Part shown: in pieces, positions 31,372 through 40,197 of the stretch
Position numbering within the stretch: position 1 is the first letter of the stretch
How the letters are laid out: each line of letters opens with the position of its first letter
From: Micromonospora craniellae
GTDB taxonomy: Bacteria; Actinomycetota; Actinomycetes; Mycobacteriales; Micromonosporaceae
NCBI RefSeq assembly: GCF_014764405.1
Contig: NZ_CP061725.1
Coordinates: 4,216,001-4,280,000, forward strand
Direction: 5' to 3'
Length of the DNA: 64,000 nt
Program-made: the position numbers and the translations under genes
Notes under the pieces: model-generated
Databases searched by the model: none
Told to the model about the DNA's origin: nothing
What the model saw: the letters and a program-made list of their open reading frames with translations, nothing else

Positions 31372-32964
31372 ATGCAGGAACGTCGCAAGGTCTATGTCGA
31401 GGGTTCGCGACCGGACGTCCGGGTGCCGTTCGCGGAGGTCGAGCTGACCGGGGACAACCCGCCGGTCCGGCTCTACGACACCGCCGGGCCGGGCTCGGAC
31501 CCGGAGGTCGGTCTGCCTCCGTTGCGGGGACCGTGGATCGCCGAGCGGGGGGACGTCGCCCCGGTACGCGGTGCCGGCACCCCGTTGGGCGGGGCGGACG
31601 GCAAACGGCCGACGCAGCTCGCGTACGCGCGGGCCGGGGTCGTCACCCCCGAGATGGAGTTCGTGGCGATCCGGGAGGGGATGGCTCCCGAGTTCGTCCG
31701 GGACGAGATCGCGGCCGGCCGGGCGGTGCTGCCGCTCAACATCAACCACCCGGAGTGCGAGCCGGCGATCATCGGCAAGGCGTTCCTGGTCAAGGTCAAC
31801 GCCAACATCGGCACGTCGGCCGTGACGTCCTCGGTGGCCGAGGAGGTGGAGAAGCTGACCTGGGCGACCCGATGGGGCGCGGACACCGTGATGGACCTGT
31901 CCACCGGTAAGCGGATCCACGAGACCCGCGAGGCGATCGTGCGCAACTCGCCGGTGCCGATCGGCACGGTGCCGATCTACCAGGCGTTGGAGAAGGTCGG
32001 CGGCGACCCGGTGAAGCTGAGCTGGGAGGTGTTCCGGGACACCGTGGTCGAGCAGGCCGAGCAGGGCGTGGACTACATGACGGTGCACGCCGGGGTGCTG
32101 CTGCCGTACGTGCCGCTGGCGGTCGACCGGGTGACCGGCATCGTGTCGCGGGGCGGTTCGATCATGGCGGCCTGGTGCCTGGCGCACCACGAGGAGAACT
32201 TCCTTTACACGAACTTCCGTGAGCTGTGCGAGATCCTGGCCCGGTTCGACGTGACGTTCTCGCTCGGTGACGGCCTGCGGCCCGGCTCGATCGCGGACGC
32301 CAACGACGAGGCGCAGTTCGCCGAGTTGCGGACGCTGGGCGAGCTGACCCGGATCGCCTGGGAGTACGACGTACAGGTGATGATCGAAGGCCCGGGTCAC
32401 GTGCCGATGCACAAGATCAAGGAGAACGTGGACCTCCAGCAGGAGTGGTGCCACGAGGCGCCGTTCTACACGCTCGGTCCGCTGACCACCGACATCGCGC
32501 CCGCGTACGACCACATCACCTCGGCCATCGGCGCGGCGATGATCGGCATGTTCGGCACCGCCATGCTCTGCTACGTGACGCCCAAGGAGCACCTGGGGCT
32601 GCCCGATCGCGACGACGTGAAGGCAGGGGTCATCGCGTACAAGATCGCGGCGCACGCGGCGGACCTGGCCAAGGGGCACCCGGGTGCCCAGGCCTGGGAC
32701 GACGCGCTCTCCAAGGCACGGTTCGAGTTCCGGTGGGAGGACCAGTTCAACCTCTCGCTCGACCCGGAGACGGCACGGTCGTACCACGACGCGACGCTGC
32801 CCGCCGAGCCCGCCAAGACCGCGCACTTCTGTTCGATGTGCGGGCCGAAGTTCTGCTCCATGAAGATCAGTCAGGATCTCAAGGAGTACGCCGCCCGGGG
32901 GATGCAGGACAAGTCCGACGAGTTCGTCGCCTCCGGCGGGCGGGTCTACCTGCCGCTGGCCTGA
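31372..32964 (+). CDS. thiC: Phosphomethylpyrimidine synthase (radical SAM)
   Basis: ThiC rearranges AIR to HMP-P. The product is 530 residues. RRKVYVEGSRPDVRVPFAEV, RPTQLAYARAGVVTPEMEFV, NINHPECEPAIIGKAFLVKV and LGDGLRPGSIADANDEAQFA are hallmark segments. The C-terminal [4Fe-4S] motif C-x2-C-x4-C appears as CSMCGPKFC. ATG start behind GAGGGAGG. It is the last gene of the thiamine block. Confidence 0.97.
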   Translation: MQERRKVYVEGSRPDVRVPFAEVELTGDNPPVRLYDTAGPGSDPEVGLPPLRGPWIAERGDVAPVRGAGTPLGGADGKRPTQLAYARAGVVTPEMEFVAIREGMAPEFVRDEIAAGRAVLPLNINHPECEPAIIGKAFLVKVNANIGTSAVTSSVAEEVEKLTWATRWGADTVMDLSTGKRIHETREAIVRNSPVPIGTVPIYQALEKVGGDPVKLSWEVFRDTVVEQAEQGVDYMTVHAGVLLPYVPLAVDRVTGIVSRGGSIMAAWCLAHHEENFLYTNFRELCEILARFDVTFSLGDGLRPGSIADANDEAQFAELRTLGELTRIAWEYDVQVMIEGPGHVPMHKIKENVDLQQEWCHEAPFYTLGPLTTDIAPAYDHITSAIGAAMIGMFGTAMLCYVTPKEHLGLPDRDDVKAGVIAYKIAAHAADLAKGHPGAQAWDDALSKARFEFRWEDQFNLSLDPETARSYHDATLPAEPAKTAHFCSMCGPKFCSMKISQDLKEYAARGMQDKSDEFVASGGRVYLPLA

Positions 32965-32977
32965 CCGTCGCGGCTGG

Positions 32978-33017
32978 ACGGGCCGCTGCTACTCGCGACG
33001 GGCCGCTGCTACTCGCG
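32978..33017. repeat. 20-bp exact tandem duplication
   Basis: acgggccgctgctactcgcg occurs twice back to back (32978-32997 and 32998-33017), spanning the thiC 3' flank and the last codons of the convergent membrane-protein gene. The stop codon of that gene lies in the second copy. A replication-slippage duplication is the simplest origin. Confidence 0.85.
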
Positions 33018-35375
33018 GTGGTGCCGGCCGGTCGGCCGCAGTCGGCGGCGCGGCTCCTTCAGCAGCGGCTCGTCGTCGACCGACGGGCGACCGAGCCCGG
33101 CCACCCAGTCCATGTACTCCTCGTCCTGCGCGGCCAGCGGTTCCTCCTGCTCCGCGGTGTCGGGCTCCGCATGGCGGGGTCGGCTGCGCCGGAACAGGCC
33201 CCGACGGCCCTTCTCGCGGTCGTGCTCCGGCGGGGCCGGCTCAGCGCGCGGGGCGGGCGGCTTGCTGAACGCGGCCGACAGGTCGCGGGCGGCCGCCGCC
33301 GGGTCGGTGGAGACGACCGGTTCCGCGCTGGCGAAGGCCGCCGAGATGTCCCGCGCGGCGGCCGCCGGGTCGGGCTCGGCACCGGCGGTACGGGAGTCTG
33401 TCCGGTCGGTGCCACCGTCCGGGCTCGACGCTCCGACGTCGCCCGGCTCGGTCGATGGCGTGACCCTGTCCGCCGGCTCGGTCGGTGACGTGGCGTCGCC
33501 CGGCTGGGTCGGTGGGTTGGCCTCGTCCGCCGGCTCGGGTCGGCGGGTCGGCGCGAAGGCGTTCCAGGTCGCCGTCGTGTGTACGGCGGGCCGCAGGCGC
33601 TGGTGCCAGGTCGCGGTCTCCGGCGTCGGTCCCTCAACCGGACCGGCGGCCGGTGTCGTCGCGCCGTCCGGCGGACCGACGCTGGTCGGCACGTCGTCGG
33701 CGGCGGGGGCGTCGACCACCGGAGCCGGACCGAGGTCGGCCGCAGGCGCTACGGCTGCGGTGCCGGGGCGATCGGCGGACCCCGTACCGCTCGCCGACGG
33801 CATTCCGCTGCGGGGCGTGGGCGTGCGCTCGGTCGGGCTCTGACCTGCGGTTGGGCTCGGAGCTTCAGGTCGGCCGGTGGGCCCGGTCGGGGCCGGCGTG
33901 GCCCGGTTCGGGGCCGGGGCGGCCCGGTTCCGAACCTGCGCCGAAGGTCGCGTCGCGCGGCCACGCCGGGATGCGGGTGCCGGTTCCGCCGTGGACGACG
34001 CCGGCGTGAAGTCGCCGCCGTCACCGACCGGTGCGGTTCCGGCCGCGTCAAGATCAGCGGTTCCGGCCGCGTCAAGATCAGCGGTGCTGGCCGCGTCAAG
34101 ATCAGCGGTGGGGGAGTCAGCGGAGGCGGTGCCAACGGAGGCAGTGTCGGCGGAGGGGGCGACGGCGGTCGGTGCCGGTGCGGTTTCGCCGTCGATGGTC
34201 GGGCCTGCGGCGATCGGAATGCCGGTACCCGTACCCGGCGTGGTGCCGGATGCCGGGTCGATCGGCGGTCGCCCCGGTGCGCCGGGCGCGGTGGGCTCAC
34301 CCGGCCAGTCCCAGTGGGGTGGCGACGCGTGCGCGCCGGTGGCCGACAGGTCCGGGCCGGTGGGCGTACCGCCGGGCGGGTCGGCCACGACGACGGTCCC
34401 GGCGGCGGCGGGCTCCGGGCCGGCCGGCCGGCCGGCCGCCGTCGGCAGGGCGGGGGTGGCCGGCAGGGGCGGCAGGATCGCGGTCGGCTCGATGGCGGTC
34501 TCGGTGGTTCCGGCGGTGCCACGGTCGAGGACGGCGAGGGGGACCAGCGCAGCGGCGGCCGAGCCGAGGACACCGACCGCGACCGCGATCAGGGCGCCGT
34601 AGTAGGGCGCGATCTGGTATCGGTCGCTCGCGTCGCCGGGGCCGGCGGCCAGGTAGGCGAACGCCACCAGGATCGGCCCGGCCACTCCGCTCGGTCCACT
34701 GACCAGTGGCGGCTGCCCGCGCCACCGGGCCAGGGCGCCGGTCGCGGCACCGGCCAGCAGGCTGATCAGCGGCAGGAGCAGCAGAGCCAGGCGCTGCGCC
34801 GCGTCGGCGGTGAGCCAGGTCGGTTCCAGGACGCCGAGGCGTACCGGGGTCAGCGGCCCGCTCGCACCGAGCGCCGGTGCCACGGACAACAGCGCCAGCA
34901 GCCACATCGTGGCGGCGACGCCGGCCATGTTCCCGGCGAAGCTCGGCCGGATCAGGGCGGCCAGCGCGGCGCCCGCGCCGACCACCGCACCGAGTACGGC
35001 GCAGATGGCCACGGCCCAGACCGGGTCGACCGAGACGAGTTCGGCACCGCGTGCCGGTCGCATGCACAGCGGTGCCACCACGGTGGCGCCCAGCGCGGCG
35101 CTGCCCGCCACGGCCACTTGGTGGCCGGTGCCGGTGAGCCCACCGGCACGGCCGGCGAGACGCTCGGTGAGCACTGCTCCGACGACGGCGGCGTTCGCCG
35201 CGAACCAGCCGGCCCAGACGAGTTGGGCCGGCCACTGGTTGACAGTGGCGTCGGTGAAGGCGCCAGTGAGGCGGATGATGCCGAAGCCGAAGGCGACGCC
35301 CAGCTGACCGGCTGCGGCCAGCAGGCTGACGCCGAACGCTGTGAGCAGTAGCCGGCTCAAGGTCCGATGGGCCAT
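33009..35375 (-). CDS. Multi-pass membrane protein with long disordered C-terminus
   Basis: About 788 residues. The N-terminal third has roughly eight to nine hydrophobic helices (for example LLLTAFGVSLLAAAGQLGVA and AGWFAANAAVVGAVLTERLA). From about residue 300 it becomes Pro/Ala/Thr-rich and disordered, with tandem ADLDAAGT repeats, and ends with basic FRRSRPRH and WVAGLGRPSVDDEPLLKEP. I placed the start at ATG 35375. No family is recognised. It converges on thiC. Confidence 0.72.
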   Translation of the reverse strand: MAHRTLSRLLLTAFGVSLLAAAGQLGVAFGFGIIRLTGAFTDATVNQWPAQLVWAGWFAANAAVVGAVLTERLAGRAGGLTGTGHQVAVAGSAALGATVVAPLCMRPARGAELVSVDPVWAVAICAVLGAVVGAGAALAALIRPSFAGNMAGVAATMWLLALLSVAPALGASGPLTPVRLGVLEPTWLTADAAQRLALLLLPLISLLAGAATGALARWRGQPPLVSGPSGVAGPILVAFAYLAAGPGDASDRYQIAPYYGALIAVAVGVLGSAAAALVPLAVLDRGTAGTTETAIEPTAILPPLPATPALPTAAGRPAGPEPAAAGTVVVADPPGGTPTGPDLSATGAHASPPHWDWPGEPTAPGAPGRPPIDPASGTTPGTGTGIPIAAGPTIDGETAPAPTAVAPSADTASVGTASADSPTADLDAASTADLDAAGTADLDAAGTAPVGDGGDFTPASSTAEPAPASRRGRATRPSAQVRNRAAPAPNRATPAPTGPTGRPEAPSPTAGQSPTERTPTPRSGMPSASGTGSADRPGTAAVAPAADLGPAPVVDAPAADDVPTSVGPPDGATTPAAGPVEGPTPETATWHQRLRPAVHTTATWNAFAPTRRPEPADEANPPTQPGDATSPTEPADRVTPSTEPGDVGASSPDGGTDRTDSRTAGAEPDPAAAARDISAAFASAEPVVSTDPAAAARDLSAAFSKPPAPRAEPAPPEHDREKGRRGLFRRSRPRHAEPDTAEQEEPLAAQDEEYMDWVAGLGRPSVDDEPLLKEPRRRLRPTGRHHRE
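34034..34105. repeat. 24-bp tandem repeat, three units
   Basis: Units at 34034-34057, 34058-34081 and 34082-34105 share cggttccggccgcgtcaaga plus tcag, with four changes in the third. They lie inside the membrane-protein gene and encode repeated ADLDAAGT-like octapeptides in its disordered tail. Copy number may vary between strains. Confidence 0.9.
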
Positions 35376-35521
35376 GGTCGGCACGTTACGGTCCGTGGCG
35401 ACCGATCGCCACCGGCGCGCCGTGCGGACGACCGGCACCTGCGCCCGGCAGGTCTACGTGAGCGCGACCGGCCGGGCCTGCTCCGAGTCGATGTGGCTCG
35501 GTGCGGACGGTGACCCGGAGT

Positions 35522-36304
35522 TCACCTCTCCGTGCCGGCGGTCGCCGGGTGGTCCCGCTCCATCAGTAGCTCGTGCAGGTCGGCGCTGACCTGGGCGACC
35601 TCCGCCAGGTGCGCGTTGCGGCCGAGGGTGCGGGGCCGAGGGATGGCCACGTCGACGATCTTGCGGACCCGCCCGGGGCGCGGACTGAGCACGACCACCC
35701 GGTCCGCCAGCAGCACCGCCTCGTCGATGGAGTGGGTGACGAAGACGACCGTGGCGCGGCTGCGCATGTGCACCCGTTGCAACTCGCCGGACAGTTCCTC
35801 CCGGGTGAGTGCGTCCAGGGCGGAGAAGGGCTCGTCCATCAGCATCACGCGGGGATCGCCGATCAGCGACCGGCACAGCGACACCCGCTGCTGCATGCCG
35901 CCGGACAGTTCGTGCGGCAGCCGCTTCTCGAAGCCGGCCAGGCCGGCCACGTCGAGTAGCCGCCGGGCACGGTCCCGGTAGTCGGCGCGCTTCCAGCCGA
36001 AGATCTCCACCGGCAGCAGGACGTTGTCCAGCACCGTGCGCCAGGGCAGCAGGGCCGGCCGTTGGAACAACATGGCGATGTCGCGGCGCGGTCGAGTGAT
36101 CGGCTCGCCACTTACGGTGACCTGGCCGGAGGTGACCGGAATCAGGCCGGCGATCAGTCGCAGCAGGGTCGACTTGCCGCAGCCGGAGCGACCGAGCACC
36201 GCGATGAACTCGCCTTCGGCCACGTCGAGATCGATGCCGCGCAAGGCCTCTACGCGGCCACTACGGCCGTCGAAGGTGCGCGACACCTCGGACAGGCGGA
36301 TCAT
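35522..36304 (-). CDS. ABC transporter ATP-binding protein (NitT/TauT type)
   Basis: A 260-residue ATPase. Walker A is LGRSGCGKST, Q-loop MLFQRPALLPW, signature LSGGMQQRVSL, Walker B RVMLMDEPFSALD and the H-loop FVTHSIDEAVLLADRVVVLS. The 'SALDALTRE' and 'EAVLLADR' phrasing is characteristic of the nitrate/sulfonate/taurine family. ATG at 36304. It is divergent from the binding protein at 36573; the 268 bases between should hold both promoters. Confidence 0.9.
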   Translation of the reverse strand: MIRLSEVSRTFDGRSGRVEALRGIDLDVAEGEFIAVLGRSGCGKSTLLRLIAGLIPVTSGQVTVSGEPITRPRRDIAMLFQRPALLPWRTVLDNVLLPVEIFGWKRADYRDRARRLLDVAGLAGFEKRLPHELSGGMQQRVSLCRSLIGDPRVMLMDEPFSALDALTREELSGELQRVHMRSRATVVFVTHSIDEAVLLADRVVVLSPRPGRVRKIVDVAIPRPRTLGRNAHLAEVAQVSADLHELLMERDHPATAGTER

Positions 36305-36572
36305 CCGGCGGCCTCCCCCGAGTGGGTAGTCAGGAATCCGCCAAAGGTTAGCGGTCTCTGCCCTTATCGCACTGTCCGGGGGCGGAGGTGAGTTGTATCC
36401 GTTCCGCAACCCGGTACACCTGGCGTCGCAAAGGTGAGGTTCTCGTACGCTGTGCCCGCGAAGAGTCCCCTCGATACGCGGTGTCGGCTTCCGTTCCCCC
36501 GGCTGCCGGTGCCGCCCAACATCCCCTCCCGGAGGCCCGCGACGCCCCGGTGGGAAAGGACAAGGTGCACAG

Positions 36573-37595
36573 ATGAGAAGGCTCACCCGTACGGTCGCCG
36601 CGGCCACGATGGCCACCGCGCTCGCGCTGGTCTCCGCGTGCAGCAGCGGCTCGGACGACACCGGTGAGAACGTCGGCTCGTCCCTGGAGAAGGTGACGTA
36701 CCTCACCTCGTTCGGCAACTTCGGGCGTGACTCGTACGCCTGGGTGGCGAAGGAGAAGGGCTTCTTCAAGGACGCCGGCTTCGACGTCGAGATCAAGCCC
36801 GGCCAGGGCACCAACGGCGTCATCCAGACGATCGTCGGCGGCCAGGCGCAGTTCGGCCCGATCGACCTGACCGGTGGGCTGCTCGCGCTCGGCAACGGGC
36901 AGGCCAAGGACTTCGTCGCCGTGGCGGCGATCCAGCAGCGCACGATGGCCGCCATCGCCACGGTCGAGGGCACCGGCATCAGCACGCCGAAGGACCTGGA
37001 GGGCAAGAAGCTCGCGGACACCCCCGGCTCGGTCGTCCGCAACCTCTTCCCGACGTACGCGCGGATGGCCGGTATCGACTACGAGAAGGTGACCTGGGTC
37101 AACGGTGACGCCCAGACCCTGATGGGCACGCTTGCCTCCGGGTCCGTGGACGGGATCGGCCAGTTCGTCGTCGGTCAGCCCACCATCGAGGCGGTGACCA
37201 AGAAGAAGGCCGTCCTGCTGCCGTACAGCAATGTGATGCAGGACCTCTACGGCATGGTGCTGATCACCTCGAAGCAGGTCGCCGGTGAGAAGCCGGAGAT
37301 GGTCAAGCGGTTCACCGGGGCCCTGCTCAAGGGGCTGGAGTACGCCCTGGAGCACCCCGACGAGGCCGCCGAGATCCTGGCCAAGAACGTCGAGGCCGTG
37401 GTGCCTGCCGCCGCCTCCGCCGAGCTTCAGCTGATGGCCGGGTACGTGCGATCCAGCAACTCCGGGACCGCGCTGGGCACGCTGGACAGTGGACGGGTGG
37501 CCAAGAGCATCGCGATCCTGCGTGGCGCCGGCACCCTGGAGTCCGACCTCAGCCCGGACCAGATCATCGACTTCGACCTGGCACCCAAGGCCTGA
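36573..37595 (+). CDS. ABC transporter substrate-binding lipoprotein (NMT1/THI5-like)
   Basis: A 340-residue exported binding protein. The signal peptide MRRLTRTVAAATMATALALV ends in the lipobox LVSAC (lipidated Cys about residue 25). The mature domain, VTYLTSFGNFGRDSYAWVAK and EKGFFKDAGFDVEIKPGQGT, is the NMT1/THI5/SsuA fold. QAQFGPIDLTGGLLALGNGQ is where family members contact ligand. Closeness to thiC suggests a thiamine pyrimidine precursor as ligand, but nitrate-, taurine- or sulfonate-type ligands cannot be excluded. Confidence 0.88.
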   Translation: MRRLTRTVAAATMATALALVSACSSGSDDTGENVGSSLEKVTYLTSFGNFGRDSYAWVAKEKGFFKDAGFDVEIKPGQGTNGVIQTIVGGQAQFGPIDLTGGLLALGNGQAKDFVAVAAIQQRTMAAIATVEGTGISTPKDLEGKKLADTPGSVVRNLFPTYARMAGIDYEKVTWVNGDAQTLMGTLASGSVDGIGQFVVGQPTIEAVTKKKAVLLPYSNVMQDLYGMVLITSKQVAGEKPEMVKRFTGALLKGLEYALEHPDEAAEILAKNVEAVVPAAASAELQLMAGYVRSSNSGTALGTLDSGRVAKSIAILRGAGTLESDLSPDQIIDFDLAPKA

Positions 37596-37700
37596 GTCCG
37601 ACCAGTCAGCACCAGTTTCACCCCGGGGTACGCCGTGCCGGTCAACCGGTCCGGCGTACCCCGATCCCGCGTCTGACCACCCGAACCGCAGGAGGATCCG

Positions 37701-38561
37701 ATGACCGACGTCCGCTCACGGCAGCCGGAGGCGGCACCCGCCTCCGAGCCGTCCCCGGCCGCACCGAGCGGCCGGCGGTGGCGGCCGGGAGACCTGCGGG
37801 ACGGCATCACGGCCGTGCTGCTGCCGGCCGCCGGCCTGCTGGTCGCGTTCGGTGTGTGGTGGCTGGTCGCCCGGTGGGGGTTGGTCCACCCGGCCGCCCT
37901 GCCGCCGCCCGGTGACGTGCTGACCGCCTACCGCCTGGGACAGGACCGGCTGCTCGAACACACCGTCACCACCACCGGCGAGATCCTGCTCGGCTTCCTG
38001 CTCTCGGCGGTGGCGGGTGTGCTGATCGGCCTGTCGCTGGCCGCCTCGCGGACGGTCGAGCGGATGTTCACCCCACTCCTGGTCGCCATCAACGCGGTCC
38101 CGAAGATCACTTTGGGGCCGCTGCTGGTGGTGGCGCTTGGTTGGGGGCCGAAGCCCATCCTGACGATGGTCTTCCTGCTCTGCTTCTTTCCGATCGTGCT
38201 CTCCACCGCGACCGGCCTGACCACCACCTCGTCCGAGTTGGCCGAGTTGGTCCGGTCCTGGAACGCCTCCCGCTGGCAGGCGTTCCGCAAGGTCCGCTTT
38301 CCGGCCGCGCTGCCGCAGATCTTCGTCGGGCTCAAGGTCGCCATGCCGCTGGCCGCGATCGGCGCGGTGATCGGCGAGTTCCAGGCCGGTGAAGGTGGTC
38401 TCGGCTTCGTCATCCAGCAGTACGCGGGCATCGGCGATACCGCCACGGCGTGGGCGGCGATCATCCTCGTCGCCCTGGTCAGCATCCTGCTGTACGCCGT
38501 GCTGGTGCTCGTCGAGCGTCGCAGCCTGCCGTGGGTACGCGAGACCACCTCCAGCCGCTGA
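37701..38561 (+). CDS. ABC transporter permease (NitT/TauT type)
   Basis: A 286-residue permease with six predicted helices, for example AVLLPAAGLLVAFGVWWLVA and ILLGFLLSAVAGVLIGLSLA. The EAA-like loop that docks the ATPase is ELAELVRSWNASRWQAFRKV to RFPAALPQIFVGLK. The N-terminal roughly 30 residues are a polar extension. GCAGGAGG precedes the ATG. It works with the binding protein upstream and the ATPase on the opposite strand. Confidence 0.9.
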   Translation: MTDVRSRQPEAAPASEPSPAAPSGRRWRPGDLRDGITAVLLPAAGLLVAFGVWWLVARWGLVHPAALPPPGDVLTAYRLGQDRLLEHTVTTTGEILLGFLLSAVAGVLIGLSLAASRTVERMFTPLLVAINAVPKITLGPLLVVALGWGPKPILTMVFLLCFFPIVLSTATGLTTTSSELAELVRSWNASRWQAFRKVRFPAALPQIFVGLKVAMPLAAIGAVIGEFQAGEGGLGFVIQQYAGIGDTATAWAAIILVALVSILLYAVLVLVERRSLPWVRETTSSR

Positions 38562-38567
38562 GCCCGA

Positions 38568-39749
38568 TCAGCTCGCCAGGCGCCACCGGCCGTTACGGGC
38601 GACCAGCGTGGTGAGCGCCTGCGGCATCAGCCCCGAGTGGTTGTCCGGCGTCATCCGGATCGGCCCGGACAGGCCGTCCAGCTGGGACGTCTCCAGCACG
38701 TCGCGGAGAGCGTCGCGGTTCACCTGTCCGGCCGGTCCGCCGGAGCGCAGCTCGGCGTCGGCGATGAGCTGGACGGCGTCCGCGGCGAACGACGACGAGC
38801 CGTGGTAGCCGCCGAAGCGGGCGGTGTAGTCCTGGAACCACTGGCGGCGGGCGGCCTTCGCGGGGGTGGTGGCGATGACGTCGTCGATCACCATGGTCTG
38901 GGTGAACACCAGGGTTGCCCGCTCCGCCGCCTTGGAGGCCGACCCGAGGAAGAGGTCACCGGCCGCCGCGGCGTCGAGGAACAGCGCCCCGCCGAAGCCG
39001 GCCCGCTTCACCGCGCCGGCGGCGAGCATCGCCTGCTCCGGCGAGGTCCAGACGATGATCCCCTCCGGGCTGGCCGCGGACAGGGTGTTGGCCTGCCGGT
39101 CCACCTCGGTGTCCGTGGCCCGGACCGAGGACTGGGCCACCACCCGGATGTCGGCGTTGTCGAACTCGCGTTGCAGCGCGGTGACACCCTCCCGGCCGTA
39201 CGTGTCGTCGGTGTGCAGAATGCCGACCGTGTCGATGCTGCGGCGGCGCAGTTCGACAGTGAGCGCGTCGGCGCTGTCGGCTGCGTTCGGTGCCAATTTG
39301 AACACGTACCGTCGTTCTGCGACCGGACTGGTGATCGCGCCCGCCGCGGCGAGCGCGATGGTCGGGATCTGCTTTTCGTTGATGGTGCGTACCGCGCCGA
39401 CCGCGCATTCGTTGCAGCCGCCCATGATGATGGCGCTGACCCGCGAATCGTTGCTGAAGTCCGCGATGTTTCGCAGCGACTCGCTGGCGTCGGAACGATT
39501 GTCCTTCAACAACAGCTCGATCGACCGGCCGTTCAGCGCACCCGAGGCGTTCAACTGCTCGACCTTGAGTTCCAGCGCCTGCCGGTACGCCTTGCCGGCC
39601 CCGGCCGCAGCTCCGGATAGCTCCAGGTCGGCGGCGATGACGATCGGGCTCGTGTCCCTCGCCTCTCCGCCGAACTGGCAGCCGGCGAGCATGGAGGCCA
39701 GCAGGGTCGATGCGAGCGCCGTGGCGGTCGCGGAGCGGAAGGGGGTCAA
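38568..39749 (-). CDS. Receptor-type lipoprotein (branched-chain amino acid binding fold)
   Basis: A 393-residue type I periplasmic-binding-fold lipoprotein. Lipobox SMLAGC is about 20 residues from the TTG start. PIVIAADLELSGAAAGAGKA, INEKQIPTIALAAAGAITSP and VGILHTDDTYGREGVTALQR fit the LivJ/AmiC class. I chose TTG 39749 because a near-perfect SD (AGGAGGA) lies 6 bases upstream; a GTG 39 bases earlier is unsupported. It is divergent from the conservon kinase and could supply its extracellular signal, which is inference. Confidence 0.82.
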   Translation of the reverse strand: MTPFRSATATALASTLLASMLAGCQFGGEARDTSPIVIAADLELSGAAAGAGKAYRQALELKVEQLNASGALNGRSIELLLKDNRSDASESLRNIADFSNDSRVSAIIMGGCNECAVGAVRTINEKQIPTIALAAAGAITSPVAERRYVFKLAPNAADSADALTVELRRRSIDTVGILHTDDTYGREGVTALQREFDNADIRVVAQSSVRATDTEVDRQANTLSAASPEGIIVWTSPEQAMLAAGAVKRAGFGGALFLDAAAAGDLFLGSASKAAERATLVFTQTMVIDDVIATTPAKAARRQWFQDYTARFGGYHGSSSFAADAVQLIADAELRSGGPAGQVNRDALRDVLETSQLDGLSGPIRMTPDNHSGLMPQALTTLVARNGRWRLAS

Positions 39750-40197
39750 CTCAGTCCTCCTGGTGCGGCGCGGGCGGGGCCCGGTCACTGGTGGCGGCGA
39801 CCGTCCTCAGTGGATTATTGGGAAGGGTCTGCCGTACCGTGTGCGCGAAGCCTGCAAAACCTTGCCAATGCCGGGCGCTGCGGTCAAGCGGGACCACTGG
39901 CGGCGTTTCGGGACGCTGATCCCACATGTTGGCGTAACCAGATGTTTTCCGTTGCTCACTGTGGCGACATGCCTCGCCACTCTGGAGTTACATGCCCTGT
40001 TCAGGGGTGCTGTGGAAATGTAGGTATTAGTTGATTGGATCACGGGATGCAGGACGTCCGACCGATTCCTGCCCGCCTGCGGCTTCCCAAACACGATCTC
40101 GTCTGATGAAATCGCGGCCGTGCCGCGCGTGGCGCTGGCCGTCGCTCCATGCACGGATCGACGGGCCAGGCGTGGAGAAAACGACGGAGGCGATGTC
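39750..40197. other. Divergent intergenic region of 448 bases
   Basis: It lies between the lipoprotein (leftward) and the conservon (rightward). GC content drops around 39,930-40,050, including ggaaatgtaggtattagttg. A 7-bp hairpin, gtggcga-catgcc-tcgccac, is at 39961-39980. It presumably holds two promoters. I see no credible gene or riboswitch in it. Confidence 0.55.

Noticed and set aside
30487..32826. Long open frame on the minus strand opposite thiD-thiC (779 codons)
   Set aside because: It is antisense to clear thiD and thiC coding sequence. Its product is His/Arg/Val-rich low-complexity sequence with no domain, a common artefact in high-GC DNA.
34034..34105. CRISPR-like repeats
   Set aside because: The three units are directly adjacent with no spacers, lie inside a gene, and no cas gene is present.
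36305..36572. TPP riboswitch in front of the NMT1-like binding protein
   Set aside because: The conserved CTGAGA and GATC-TGGGTAATGCC-type elements are absent from this region.
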